Positions 39,001 to 52,149 are shown, counted from the first letter of the stretch. The stretch: DNA of 64,000 bases from Baylisascaris procyonis (GCA_037389465.1 JAZARR010000200.1:4099501-4163500), one strand, 5' to 3'. Translations and numbers: made by a program. Notes: generated by a model not told the origin, from the letters alone.

Positions 39001-42000
39001 AGAAGAAAAAGCACAATGCGAGTAGATCTTTTTATAGCATTAATAAGATGGAAAAATTTTAGAGAACGTCAATCTGCATTCTCCCAAAGTTCGGTGATCG
39101 TTTTACTGTACATCGGAATTAGGAAGCGCGAAAGAAAAACCGGTTTTTTCTCCCTTTTTGGGGAGGGAAGTTTTTCAGAATCTGTAAAACCCGACACCTA
39201 TGATGTCTCAAACTGTCTAAACGAAATAAGAGATTCGGAAAATTTCGCCGATTCTACTCAGCGTAGTTAAATGCGGCCGAAGAGTACAGGTTGTTTCCTG
39301 ATAGCATCCATCCCGAGATGGTCAATTCGCATAGACAACTCAACAGAAGATATATGCCGATTAAGAGTGGAATCACCGAAGGTCGGGAAAATGTTTTCGT
39401 TGCATCAAATCGATGAGAACGCCGACTTCGCACTAATCGAGCGTTACGGCCTCCTTCAAACGGAATCAATTATCGCCATTATTTACCTTCACATTGCCAA
39501 CTCCAATTATATCATTACATTGACCCTATAGAGGTACAATTTGCAATTTGCTAGCGTGAAGCAATAATTCGATATTATGCAACGTTTTACATCTCATAAA
39601 GATTCTCGCAAACAACATAGAATTCAATGAAACTGCAATTGCAATAAAACATTGCAGTAAACGGGGGAATAGCTAAATTCATTAACGCTTTATTCGATTT
39701 GTTCTTTTTTAAATGTATTTTTTGTCATTCGTTAATATTGTAGATAGAAAGCAATAACTGAAAGTTGCGTTGACAATTCATGATGTACGAATGGGAAAAT
39801 GGGACAATCACAGGTTTAACATGATAATCTTTGCAAAAATTCGAATTTCTCTAGGAAATTTGAGAAAATTCTCAAGAAGATGGCAATCGTTTAATTTGCA
39901 GGCAAAAGGAATTTAAAAAAAATCCTCAAAGCCTGAAAAGCTATAGGCCGAGGCGCACAGGAGATTATTTCTTCATATGAATACAGCTTTCTTTACGATG
40001 CAAAAGAATACTTAATTCAGTTAGAACGCTGTACCACCCGAATAATTTGTTTATGCTATAAACTCGCAAGATATGCAAATATGCGTAGCATTCATCGAAA
40101 AGACCTGTCACGAGTCATGCTCATCAAACAAGTGCTGGAAGATTCGGCGCGACGTGCATCACAGATTCATTCAAAATCCTGCATCAGTTATCATAGACAT
40201 CATGGGCAATGATTTATCGCTACGGTGCATTGCGATGTTTGTTCTTCTTTGTGAAACCTGAAATTGTAATTCTCTCATGATCTTGGCTCACGTTTATAGG
40301 ATTGCTTCTCTTCTTGCCGTTGCATTCTTAGTCGCCTGATTGTGTTTAAAAATTCTCCTTCCGTGCTGGTGTTAGAATCTTGTTGAACTTTCCCTATAAA
40401 ATTACTCTTGAATGAGACAGGTTAAAATAATCCCGAATAATAGATTGGGTCGATGAAGCAAACAGCCGAGAATAAGAAAGGATGTTCGGCGGTTGGCACG
40501 ATACGCGCTTTTTGCATCATACACCATCATACCAATCATCTCTCTTAAGCATGTCATGCTCAGAAAACCTACTGGTTCAACCATTTCCGGGGAAAAAAGC
40601 GCTTTAATCGGCGTAGACGCACATGAGAAAACTTTCCTCTATCGTAATCGCTATTTATTAGCTCGAATTGAGCTGGAAACTATTTTGAAACAAATTTGAA
40701 GACTTTATTGTACATGAAATTTAGGTGCCTAAGTTATGGCTTTGGTACTGCCGCATTTATCGTTTTACCAACAACATCGTTTTCCCTATTGCATGATACT
40801 CTCTATCGCATTTACTCAATCAGTGAAGCAGGTTGTCTACACCTCAGGCAAAACAATTGAAAATCATAAAAGAATTATTCAACTTATGAAATGACATCAA
40901 GCGTCATGGTGGATACTTTGAAATATATCACAAGATGGGAAACTGCAATGAATCCGTAAATGACTTTCGAAAGTCGTATTGTGGATCTAAAAGAAATGCG
41001 CTTTTTTTATTAGATTCACTCATTAGCCACAAAGATCTCTTGAAGCAGTCTCTTTCATAGTTCAATTGAGCCATTCCTAATATGGATTTCCAGCATAGAT
41101 TCGAATATTAATGAGGATTGAACAAAAGAGTTGGAGAGGATAATTGCTCATTAGCATCGTTAAGGTCTCCATAGACCTAAGCATCAAAGTTGCTCAGAGA
41201 AGTTGTGCTTTTGTACTCTCTATATCGGTAGAAAATCCATTAACAAGAGATGATCACTGTATGTTTGTAAATATATTCGACCATACTTAGCAACGGTACT
41301 TCTCTTTTTTCCTTATCATCTCTTAATCGTTGTCAGTTATATGCACCGGTAATTCGAGACAGTTTTCATTCTATAAAGTGACTAGTACCACATGCAATCA
41401 AATCAGCGTTTCAAGCAAATGCACCCTCGTTGGTAAAAAATTATGTCCAAAAATATTACGAAATAATTTGAAAATTTCGAGAAGATATTTCGAGACACTC
41501 TGAAAAATTCAGCTTTCCTACAAAATAGAATGTCCAAGCGATTTCATATTATTGTTATTGAGTTGATGATGAAGAAACGAGAAAAAAAAATCTATGAACG
41601 TTGAAAATAGAAGTAAGAAAATGCTTGAAAAATGTGAAAATTTTTACTGAAATCAAATTTGAGATTATATATATGCATTCTTAGATGATGTTGATGAAGA
41701 GGAAACATACAAATAGGTAAGAATTCACTGCTGTTTTTTTTTTTTAAATATTGCCGACGCTTTAATATGTCTCTCAATCTCTTTCCTTCCCACCTCATCG
41801 TACTGTCCTCTCCCCCTTCACATTCCCATCTCATGAGCACATTAAGATCTCCCCATCTCTGGAACATATAAGATGTAAATTAGTATGTATATCATTCACA
41901 CACAAATTAGCTGAATTTCCTTCAATTTTGAAAGTTTGTTGAATATTCGTCGACCCACGCACGACGTAAGGGATATTAAAGAGGTGAGGAGGAGTGAAAA

Positions 42001-42381
42001 ATTCAGACAATTATTAGCCTTCGATCATCCGTTTGAGTTCTCACCTTATTTCAGTATTAAAAAAAAAATAATTGTTTCAGTGATTGTTCGCTTACTCATC
42101 TCCAAATTCACTGACTTTACGCATTTAATTAGTCACATTGTCGGAGTAATTTCACCTATCCGACGCTCTAGATTCTTCATAAAGATTTGTGAAGCAAATT
42201 TACATGTGAAATTAGCATTGCACAATTGATTGGCATGAGTTAAACGCGTACTAACGTCAGCGTCATCGAAAAAATCGAACATAGAGATACAGAGGTACGA
42301 ATAGAGCGCAATCAACTATATTGAATCATTTTAATAGTGCAGAACCTGATGAAGAACATATGTTCGTCGTTAGAGAAAAGC
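30072..42381. other. Long region without a confident gene
   Basis: This region is AT-rich and mostly non-coding. Weak exon-like islands occur at 30.27-30.35, 31.26-31.30 and 31.61-31.67 kb on the plus strand, and at 37.46-37.7 kb on the minus strand. The stretch 33.8-36.5 kb has somewhat higher and uneven GC and many short interrupted frames, which may be a decayed mobile element. I could not find terminal repeats or a recognisable transposase motif. Confidence 0.35.
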
Positions 42382-42915
42382 CTAATAGCACATTTGTTCG
42401 GTACCGGCAAGGACCCGCTTGACAGATGGTAGTGAAATTGTTTCAATAATAAATTTATTGCGAGGCTCAACGCTTGTTATGAGGCTAGAAATGTTGAGCG
42501 ATAGCGCTGGATTCACTAAGTTTAAATGAATAATGGAAAGTAATGCTGAACGAGGGTTGTTTTCAACAGCTTTTTCCTCTCCATCATCATGAATATCTTT
42601 GTCGACCACTAGTTTGTACAGGTGAAGAACGGATGTTAACAGATAGTGTAGATGCACCTTGCGCCGGTATAAACCTGCATATGCGGCGATAGAAGAACAG
42701 TTGAGACCGAAGCCGGTTCGGACTCTTGAGTGCGCAAGAAGGCCCACAAATTTTATTAATAGGAACAACTGGGAGCGATAAACGCTGGGTGATTCGAAAA
42801 AAAAAATGCAGAATAATGACTTTCTTTTATCTGACGGACTAAAGGTGTGTATCGGCTCTTGTTCAGCATCCAATTCGTTAAATTTGTTATCCACGGGAAA
42901 ATTCGCTGGATCTTT
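42382..42915 (-). CDS. Candidate last exon, 177 residues, unidentified
   Basis: This is the longest open stretch in the window. After the minus-strand acceptor ACTAGTTTTAG the frame runs 178 codons to TAG at 42382. It begins KDPANFPVDNKFNELDAEQE. A hydrophobic stretch (QLFLLIKFVGLLAHS) lies near residue 50 and an acidic segment (DKDIHDDGEEKAVENN) near residue 115. A frame this long is unlikely by chance at this base composition (I estimate well under one expected in the window). I recognise no family and found no preceding exon, so it could be a gene end, a relic coding fragment, or chance. Confidence 0.38.
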   Translation of the reverse strand, partial: KDPANFPVDNKFNELDAEQEPIHTFSPSDKRKSLFCIFFFESPSVYRSQLFLLIKFVGLLAHSRVRTGFGLNCSSIAAYAGLYRRKVHLHYLLTSVLHLYKLVVDKDIHDDGEEKAVENNPRSALLSIIHLNLVNPALSLNISSLITSVEPRNKFIIETISLPSVKRVLAGTEQMCY

Positions 42916-42958
42916 CTAAAACTAGTGTCCAACGGTGCAAAAGGAATATGCTGCAACA

Positions 42959-43297
42959 GCGTTTACCTCTCGAATACTACTGCCAGAGTTTGATAATCAT
43001 TGTTTTCTGCCACTATTTCAACAAGTGACCGATGGAGTTCGTTTCACTAAAGGTAGCACTTCATGCAGACGACAGCATATACTTATTTACGAGAGAACGG
43101 TAAAGCACGACAGCTACCGTTCCATTTGTTCATTTAAAATACAAGAAATCGGCCAAGTTCAAGGTGAACAATTTGTGCACATCTTCTCAACTCCTACACA
43201 CAACAGACCACCAGAGGCAATCAAGCGCATAGACGTCGTTGTTTCGAATAACTCGTCACTCAAGAGCTCTAGTTTGAAATACTGTGCTTATTTATGA
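42959..43297 (+). CDS. Candidate coding fragment, unidentified, ends at a TGA
   Basis: After the possible acceptor TATGCTGCAACAG a plus-strand frame stays open for about 112 codons to TGA at 43295. It contains TDGVRFTKGSTSCRRQHILI, FKIQEIGQVQGEQFVHIFS and KRIDVVVSNNSS. Codon choice looks coding, and the minus strand is closed over the same bases. It lies only about 40 bases from the minus-strand frame ending at 42915, in one GC-richer island of about 900 bases. No family recognised. Confidence 0.28.
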   Translation, partial: AFTSRILLPEFDNHCFLPLFQQVTDGVRFTKGSTSCRRQHILIYERTVKHDSYRSICSFKIQEIGQVQGEQFVHIFSTPTHNRPPEAIKRIDVVVSNNSSLKSSSLKYCAYL

Positions 43298-46200
43298 GTG
43301 AAATTTCAAGTGTTTTAGGAAATATGAGAGTTCTTTTATGGATGTTTTTCAGTTGGAAATTTCCAAAACTTCACTCATATCCTAGCAAAACATTTTACGC
43401 TTTCACGAAAGGGTCAATAAAACATGAGTTGATGGGTATTTGTAACAAGGATTTCTTCTTGTGAACAAAGATGCAATTCGTGTATTACTACAGTAAGAAC
43501 AGGTGAAATTGTTGGGTTTTATGCGCTTTTCTTGATTTTTTACCTAACATTATCTTTATGTGCAACATTGAACGTGCAAAAATCTTTTTCTTTTTTCTTC
43601 AAAATGTGAATCAAATGCTACTCAGTCAGTCCGAAACGATTAAATTGGCAGAAAAAACCAAACAATTGTGCGGCTAAACATATGCAAATTGTTGATGAAA
43701 AATTATCTTCATTAGTAAATAATGAATTAGCTTTTAAATGATCACGCTGCATAAACGATTGAAGAAACTTATAGAAGAGATATAGGGATCACTAGTTGAA
43801 TGGGAAATAAATCTTAACGTAGCATTAAATCACCGCGTATTTAGATTTATTGCGAATATCGCTCATACATTTGCATATAAATCTCGTTTTCTTGCAAATT
43901 AATTACTGGGACGTATATCGTTTTTTTTTTCTTCGATGTTTTTTGAACGAACGCATTACAATAGTGCATAAAATGGTAATGATTTAATGAAATGTTCGGA
44001 TTCTTAGCCTTCCTCTTTGGAAAATTTTTCACTAGTTTGGCAAAAAATTTATATCAAAAAAACATGATTGAACATCGAGGAAAAATGCAAACTATATAGA
44101 ATATTAGAATGAGAACGATGTTCATTGTAATGCGTGGAATGAGTTTTGCTGTCCCATGCTGCAAAAGAACGGTTCACATCGCGAAGTCTTGATGGATCTA
44201 CTCTCCCTCCCACTTCCTTCCTCTATGTTCGCGAGGCGTTCAGTGATAGGAGAGGGTTAGCATAGCCGTTTATTGCAGTGAATATGCGGTAGTTGCCTTT
44301 GACGCACACCAGCTCGCTTCTCACTTCTAAAAGAGCCGTCGTGGTGCCAAAATCGCATCGGCACGTTAAGCATATAAAAAGCGTTCACGAAGGTAACTGT
44401 TATTCCTTTGATGCGAAATCATGCACCGTATGGTAAGTGAGTGCCATTGCGTATGTGAATAATGTTCATTTTTTATTCAACTTGTTTTCTTTAAATGGTG
44501 ACTGATTGCGTATGTATATATCTCATTCCTCCCTTGTGTTGATTCACCCTTATCGCGATTGTCTTTGTGTGCTTCCTATAGTCTTTACCATTTCCGGAAC
44601 ATAATTACGTCTAATAATAGTACTACTAGCCGTTGTGCAAATGAGCTCATTGTTCAACTGAACGAGGAGATGTTGGCTATACCCAGTGGGTTAGCACACG
44701 ATGAGAATTCACCATGCAACTTTCCCATTTGACACATATGGTTGTCTACAAGAGTGTGCAAATAACGATTTTGAAGCTTGACCCCATTAGGATCGTTTAA
44801 ATTTTTTTTCACCTCATCCCGAAATTAATATGAGGAAGAGTTTTTTTTTGTTGTATGAATTTTGCGGGGTTTTATGTTGATGAAGTCAATGATACATCAG
44901 GAGTACTATTGCTGCCAATATTATTTCTGAATAATCTAAGCTCACCCAAAAATTTTTTGGCCATGATAGAAGCATGTTAGCATAGAGTATTTTTATTGTG
45001 TCACATGATGTAGGTTCTCATTCCTCTTATTTCCTTCATTCTTTTCTATGTTTTGCTTGATATATCACGAAGGTATATGCATGGGATTAGAAAGAAATTT
45101 ATCGACACATTATGCGAGGATGTCAAATAGCTCTAGTCCTCCTACTTTGTCCTAGGCAAGTCAATAACGACATCCCAAAAGCTTCAAAGACAGCATTATA
45201 TCCCACTTTTCTTTTGATGAAAACCATTTTCCGACCCAAAACGGCTTTCTTGATATCAGTCAGACCTTCAAATCTAAAATTCTCGACGGGTGTAAAGAAC
45301 AACAGTGCAGTCGAAATGAACTCTTCATTAGTTCATCATAATTCTGACTTGAGTTGTTCATTAGATGTGGAAAAATCATCGCTGCAGGTATATGGATTTG
45401 TTGCAGATAAAGAAGTGATAGATGGGAACTTCGAAGCACTACAAGGTATGACGTTAAATGGGCACCCCCTTTGTATGTTATTCATTCGGGGCATACAGGT
45501 CACTAGCGTTCTAGCAATTTATTCCCTACATGAATAAATGGCAGTAGAAGGTGACAGTTGGTAAAGCACAATTGTATGGAAAATTACCGTGCGCAAAATT
45601 TGACTTCACGTAAGACTCGAAATGAAATCCTGACTTCTTCTAAGTAGTACGACAGTGAGCACAAAACGAGCACATGCTTGATCCCTGCCCTCATTTCTTT
45701 CTTTTTTAATGAAGGCCTAGTGCACTTCTTTGCAGAGACAAACTTTGCCCGAAATTTGCGCTTGTGTGCATCTAAACACATTCGAAAATGTGTTCATATG
45801 TGTTAGGCTCACTATGCTAATGTCACGCTTAGGCATATATGTGTATATGCCCAGCTTTCCACTTCCGCACTATGAAATTATGAGATTCTGAAGCCACTGT
45901 CAATAAATCTGATGGGTGTAATTTTCCCATTAAACTGGTCGATGGACTTCGAGAAAATTAATAGGCACTTCAGTCTGCGCAAATGCCTTCATTCATTCCT
46001 GCTCAAATAGACTTTATAAGAAAAGGCAGCGCAAAGAGTGAAAAGTGATATCTTTTCATAGCACTCTGTGAGCATCTGAAACATAAACACAATTCCCATA
46101 TATTTTCTTCTGTTACTATGTCACGAAGTTAGTGCGACAATTGCAACTGTGGAAACGTCTGGTCACGGCGACTCATCTGGCACAATTTAAAAAAAAATTT

Positions 46201-49200
46201 TTTTTTCTGTTTGCAATTCGCAGAATAAATCTCTTTGTGAGAAAAAAAAAATGAATTCTTGACTTCACTTGTTTGTGCTGCAATCCTTCCTATATATTAG
46301 AAGGATTTTTGAAGCCACTTAAGAAGCCAATGAGTTTATTCGAGCATGAAGTAATATTACATGCAAGCAGCACCACTTCATTGATGAACATTCCTCTGAA
46401 TCTCAGTAATAGTTCAGTTATTTCATACTTCCTTGAATATCCTGGATTATTCCAAAAAGAACAAAATCTTTTGATCGCTGTCGCTGATTCTAAATAATTT
46501 CATTTAGTTCGGCTGCAATTTTGACGATCTTTGTGATTCAATTTCAATATGACTGTCAACGGGGGTATAGAACGGAAAACTTTATTGCCATAGTCTGAAA
46601 TGCTAAGAGACCATAAAAACACTTCACTGTACAGACGGTGTCGAAGTTCGTCTGTACCAATCTGCCAATGTGCAATTTGGTTAAAAACACATGTCCGATC
46701 TTCTGGTATCCCCAAAGGGCATTACAAGACACCTGTGACTTCCAATATAGTGTTGTAAGGAAGAAAGATGCTCATCTGCTCCGAACCACTAAGCTTATAG
46801 CCGACTGCTCTGTACTTTCAAACACCTTGACACTTCTCAATCTTGACGATGCCCTCAACTGGCAATACTGAAGGAAATTCTGTCACAGAGATGACGAATA
46901 TGATGGATCGTTTCGAGGCAGCCAGCTGAGCGGAACCTTTTTTTTCGCATCCGTTCAGCGAAATTTCGGCTCCCCACCCTTCTCATTGCTTCCTAAGAAT
47001 AAGGTTCCATCCACATGCCAGTTCAGGAAGAACTTTTCCATGTTGTCTTTAAAGAAAAGAAGAATTGCGTAAGTTCAAGATGGTCGAAGAGAACATTATA
47101 ATTTTCGGTGTTTCTACCGATTGTTGAATATTCTCACAGAAAACGTTAATTCCTGTCAGAAGTTCCGTGTTATGTCAGGATCGGTTGTTTAGAATGGCGC
47201 TAAGGAAAGTCTACTCGATGAAATTGAATCGATGATTTTATTGCATTTCACTTGCTTGCTGATGAGTGCATAACGATTCTTCCACAAGCCATTATCATAT
47301 CACGCTTAAAACCAACAAACAGAAATTATTTAGCATATGTGAAGTAAATTTTCAGTTCCACTACTACGCACATTCCGTATTGCAACACTATCCTTTTTGT
47401 TGATGAACTCTAGAAAACGAACACTTGCTGATCTGCCCCTAGATAGAAATATGCAGCATCACCACCGTGTTCGATTGCTCTGTGAATGGAGATAAATGTC
47501 GCCTATTCTGTACAGCCTGATTCATGATGATGCGAACAGAAATTCATATATGACAATTGTTAAGAATGTTGCAGATGTTCACATAGTCGACACGAATTGC
47601 AGAAGAAAAACTGCCTACTGCGCGTAGTTTGGCCATAGTAAGTGGAGAAGGTGCGGTTAATGTTGAGCATCGAATTTTTGCAGTCGGTCTTTGGTTTAGT
47701 AAGAGAAACTGTTGTGCCAGAAAACCGTAAATGTGCACATCTTCCTAGAGAAATTTCACTGGTTTACTTTTGATAGTATATTGTAATTGATGCATAACTT
47801 GCTTCAGGCAATTCGTATCGGCAATTGTGCTGAGCAACGCTTATTTCCACAACATAAAAAATACTGAGTCGGATCATTTTTCCGTCGAATCACTTAGACG
47901 ATTTCCACTCCTTTAGAAATATGAATTGACTAATTCCGTTAAACTTTGCCTTATACTTCCGATAGAATATCTCCTCAACATGAAGCAGTCAATCATTATT
48001 TCATTTGCACTCAAGTGATAACTAGCATATTCATGACGTTTGTTCGTTGCATTTCTTATTCCTTCCTTTGTTATCCTGGTTCTTTTTGAAAAACGACAGC
48101 TCTTTCCCTATAGTAAAGTATGATAAAGTATGAAGGGACTTTTTGTATATCTATGATTTCTCTGCAACTTAGTTCTTCGTTATCAATTTCTCTTTGATCA
48201 ACAAATAACATAAGTGTTGAGCAATTTCAGCTTCTCTTAAGCCTTAAAATGCTCTATATCTATCGTATGAGTAAGTAATACAAGCTGAATTATACGAGGA
48301 AAAGTTTGCAATCATTTGCCGTTGAGCATATTATGCGCCTCATTGACTATGAAGTAGCCGCCTTTGCGTATTGGCTATCTAGCTGCTTGCTATGTTTTTT
48401 TGTTTGCCACTCGTTGTGCATCGAATTGCTTGTAGTGTTCATCTGTTCAATGGCATTCGCTTATGCTATAGTCTTGCAATTTCATAAAAGCGCTCACTGT
48501 GGCGAATTTCCGTTATTAATAAAGAAGTTATTTTGAGTAGTGTTATTTTGTGACTAGTGAGGAGCTAGTCTCACCGACTATATGTTCTAGAAAGGAAATG
48601 CATAGAATGAAAGGTGGTCGATAGGGTAGGGCAGGAGACAATATCATGATATATGGGAACAGATAGAAGTGGAAAAAAGGCTTTTGCCTGAAAGATCGGC
48701 AATATTCCACCAAGTGCCATACGGCACTACAGTATTTCTTGAATGAATCAATTTTTTTTTTTTCAGAGGCTATCGATAAATCGATCACTTTAAAGAGATC
48801 GATAGAAAATAAAACAAAATTGGCTGCTGGCACCACCTCTGCATTAAGTATCTCTTCGCTTATTCATTCGTTCCAATAAAAAACGGTTGTTTCCAACTTA
48901 ATGTGTCTCAGTTCAATTTTATGAGCCACATATACACTAGTTGTTCAACAGCTGCATCACATATGACCAATTGCTGCCCTTCGCTTGTCTGAGCAGTTGA
49001 AGCAACACAGACAAGGATACTTCGTTCGCGAGATACTGTAGACTCTTCATCATCAACAAAGACGCCCTTCATATTCGGCGAATCGATTGATCCCTGGATT
49101 AACTGTTTTCTGGATCAGTCGGACCACAAACGTTTGTTTTTGAAATCGTATATCATAAGGTGTTAATTATTCCGAGTTACAATTCTTTTCTATTCATCCC

Positions 49201-49879
49201 TGTAGGATGCTTGCCTAATCGCCTAGCGTTGAAATTCCCTTTGAAGAACGGCCAATTCGTTTTGTTCGCTCCCTTGAGTACCATTTAGTTAGAAATTCTA
49301 GTTGTAAGAAATGAGATCCTTTAAAATGTTTGCACTTGTTTCGCTTGTCCAACTGGTATTGCTGAATGGTTGCACACTCTAAAGGTTGTGGTCACCTAGT
49401 CGTGAAGATTTTATTCGGGGTTGATTTTAGCTCCGCATGCGACGTCACATCTCAACAGCTTGCTTATATTTGTGAACATGCAAATTGGCGTGACTATTTG
49501 AGCCATTAAATATTCTTACATGCTCAACTAATTTTTATATATTTATTTCAACTGCTTCCTCGTATCCTTATAAAAAATGTTCTTTCCCAGTATGAGGCAT
49601 GATACCATCTTTTGCTCGTTTGCCGTCAAAGTGAGGCTATTGATTCATACTCAGCCCTTTTGGTTTTAACTTGATTAGCGATTTTAACTTGGTTGCTTTC
49701 ACTGACTGCCTCAAGGCAGAGAATTCGTGCCTAAAGACGAAGAAAAAGTGCACCTTGATCCTTGATGCAGCAGGGCATTAAGGTTTCGCTGAGCTCAGTT
49801 ACTGATAAAGAGGCATGGTACAAGACAAAATGCTGCCACAGAAGAACATCATAAATATTCATTGATAAAATGATATCAC

Positions 49880-49934
<55 letters not shown>

Positions 49935-50390
49935 ACGTATAATGGTGGTTTAGGTTTCCCGTATGCTGAGGACTTTCCCGTACAGGATTTTAGTCTCAAA
50001 CACCTGCGTATACTCGGAATGGGAGCAAAAATTTTTCACATGCGTGTTATGTAGTCTTGGCGAAACTGACATATAAGGCGCCAGAAGGAAGGAAGATTTT
50101 TTCCAGCAATTTTTATAAGCAATCAATGGAAATCAATGCGCAACCAAGCAGCCACTTTGTCTTCTTTCCTGACGTTTTCATAAATGCAAAAGGTTTGATG
50201 AACTGGTATGCAAAAAAAAAGGAAACGAGCACCCTTGTAAATCTCATTCCACTAATTTTGTATTTCACCTCTAGTGGAGTGCATTTTGTGATAACACTGG
50301 AAATCTGTTGAAATTGTTACTTCCGCTTTACCAATTTTGCTGTTCCATTTTCATTTGCTTGCAAAGATTTCTGCTGACATCACACTGAGC
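43298..50390. other. Region without a confident gene
   Basis: This stretch has AT-rich sequence, an AT microsatellite at 49.9 kb and several open frames of 70-140 codons. The longest, at 45112-45537 on the plus strand, lacks convincing splice sites or motifs. A hydrophobic 76-codon frame at 48306-48536 (plus) could encode two membrane spans but has no supporting context. Confidence 0.4.
49883..49928. repeat. AT microsatellite
   Basis: A pure (AT)n run of about 46 bases followed by GTGTGTAC. Confidence 0.9.
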
Positions 50391-50732
50391 CTACTTGTTG
50401 CCGATGATGTAATTACAACAGTTCAGCGCAAGCGTCTGCTTAAGGAGCGCGCTTAGAAGCTTCCGTCCGAATGTTTTACGTTGCGCCGTCTTGTCGAAAC
50501 GAGTTTTTATACCTTCTGCATTTTCTCTCTGAAGAATTTCCTGCAATCTTCTATGATATTCATTTATCCTCACTTGACGGAATTTTTTATGCAATTTCCT
50601 AGATACAGTCATAACAGGCGTCCAAGTCGCCTTACCTGTGTAGTTTCGGGATGTCAGCTTGTGACGACGGATTTTACCAGGCATGCTGCGCGATTTCGGA
50701 ATCGCACTTGGGAGGAACTTAATAGAGAACAT
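50391..50732 (-). CDS. Small, strongly basic protein of unknown function (single exon)
   Basis: An uninterrupted frame of 113 codons on the minus strand with in-frame starts at 50732 (113 residues) and 50684 (97 residues), stop TAG at 50391. Codon use looks coding (many CGT, AAG, TTC, GGT), unlike the surrounding DNA. The protein is very rich in Arg/Lys: MPGKIRRHKLTSRNYTG, then VSRKLHKKFRQVRINEYHRR, then KTRFDKTAQRKTFGRKLL. It is probably alpha-helical and nucleic-acid or ribosome binding by composition. The longer form adds MFSIKFLPSAIPKSRS, a basic amphipathic leader like a mitochondrial presequence, so a mitochondrial ribosomal protein is one guess. I do not recognise the family. A donor-like ACAG|GTAAGG inside the frame would cut it after MPGKIRRHKLTSRNYTG, but the frame reads well through it. 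Confidence 0.5.
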   Translation of the reverse strand: MFSIKFLPSAIPKSRSMPGKIRRHKLTSRNYTGKATWTPVMTVSRKLHKKFRQVRINEYHRRLQEILQRENAEGIKTRFDKTAQRKTFGRKLLSALLKQTLALNCCNYIIGNK

Positions 50733-52149
50733 GCTTTATTCTCGGATGAGAGGGCAAATGTGGGTTATTTTGCTTTTTGAATGCTCAAGCATCGTTCAAC
50801 CAGTCAAGTCGTTGCTAAGCCTCCGACAAGCTGAATTCGCGCATGTAATAAGACTCGATCCACGGATAGAGAGGTAATCGCATAACGAACAAATAACTTT
50901 GCCTATTTTCTATTATGTCCATATCCGTTTAGTTCATCATTGTTTTTGAGGCATTCCAGGATCGCCTCTCCCGTTCACGAGGACATTGGTTTATTCCATG
51001 GGACCATAACCCTGACCACTACCCGAAAGTGTGCTTTGCTCTAGAATTCTTTTGGCGATAGAATGCACAAGATGCAAAGGAGTCCACTCAAAATTAATCG
51101 ATCATAAGATTACAAATTTACTGGACTTAATTCGATTTGCAAATTTCGACTAATTTACTTTAAGAATATGAGAATATGCGCATTTCGCAAAGCGAACGAA
51201 TCTTGGAAGTGTTTCATTCATAATCGTGTATATGATTTTCTTCTTACAAGCATGCTTTAGAGAGAATCTTATGCCAAATTACATCCATTAGCACTTACGA
51301 ATGCGCATCCGTATTTCTAGTTTCTGCATTATAATTTCAACTCTCGAATCACTAAATGTGTAATTACGAAACAAAGAGGGCTTAATTTTGTCATTGGAAG
51401 GCTTAACGCCCATCTCTGTTACCCCGTCATGAGCTTTTGAGTTGATTTCCGAAGACTTGAAGGTGACGATGATATAAAACCTTGCTTGCGACAGAAAGAG
51501 TCCCACTTTTCATCGGACAAGTCCCTGTTTAGAACCGATCAGCTTGCACATTAAATTTACTGCAGAGGATTTCCATGCATCGGTGGTTTTTCTCATCAAG
51601 GTTTTACTCTTTTAGGGCTAGCAAATTCTTGAGGTGGAAATGTTTCAATGATATTTTGTGAAAAAATAATGAAATACTGGAGATACTTCAATGTGTTGAT
51701 ATCTGAATTCACAAACACTCTGAATGAGGCTTCTCGAAATGAATGAAAATAAGCAGTAAACAAAACAAGAAGATCGGAGATGACATAAACAAGTAAACGA
51801 AAGCTTAGATTTGATGGAGTGATGTAATTTCCTACTTAAGACATAGATTTTCTTTCTTCTCGACTCAATTTTTAGGATATTTCATTGTGTTGCTATCAAA
51901 TTGCATGGTATTTGCATTGGATCTCTTGACATATTCGCTTACAGCGTAATTGCGTTGTTACTTTTGAAAGGTAAAAAACATGGTTTGGGGCTGAATATCT
52001 GGCTCCCATATTACACATTGTACTTTATAGAATTAATAGCCGAATTCATCGGCTATGAACTCTTTCAGGAATTGATGAACCTTTTAATGAATGGGGCATT
52101 TAAAGATGAAGCTTCCGAGCAAGATTATTCTCCTCTTTCATTTCATTGA
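50683..52149 (+). CDS. Candidate small multi-span membrane protein, two exons
   Basis: Exon 1 (50683-50873) begins ATG two bases after an acceptor-like ATTTTACCAG and ends GAGAG|GTAATC. Exon 2 (51876-52149) follows CTCAATTTTTAG and ends TGA. Phases match (2 to 2), giving 154 residues. The exon 2 part reads RIFHCVAIKLHGICIGSLDI and continues into a hydrophobic stretch FAYSVIALLLL, then NIWLPYYTLYFIELIAEFIG, then an acidic tail. Two clear membrane spans preceded by a Cys/His segment are reminiscent of small nematode LAPTM4-like or DUF7027-type proteins (tentative). Exon 2 is better supported than exon 1, whose first bases overlap the start of the minus-strand basic ORF; a start downstream of 50732 would avoid the overlap. 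A 60-base in-frame stretch (51971-52030) looks like a retainable mini-intron. Confidence 0.42.

Noticed and set aside
45112..45537. 141-codon plus-strand frame
   Set aside because: Starts and ends without splice-site or start-context support and shows no conserved motif; length is within chance expectation for the window.
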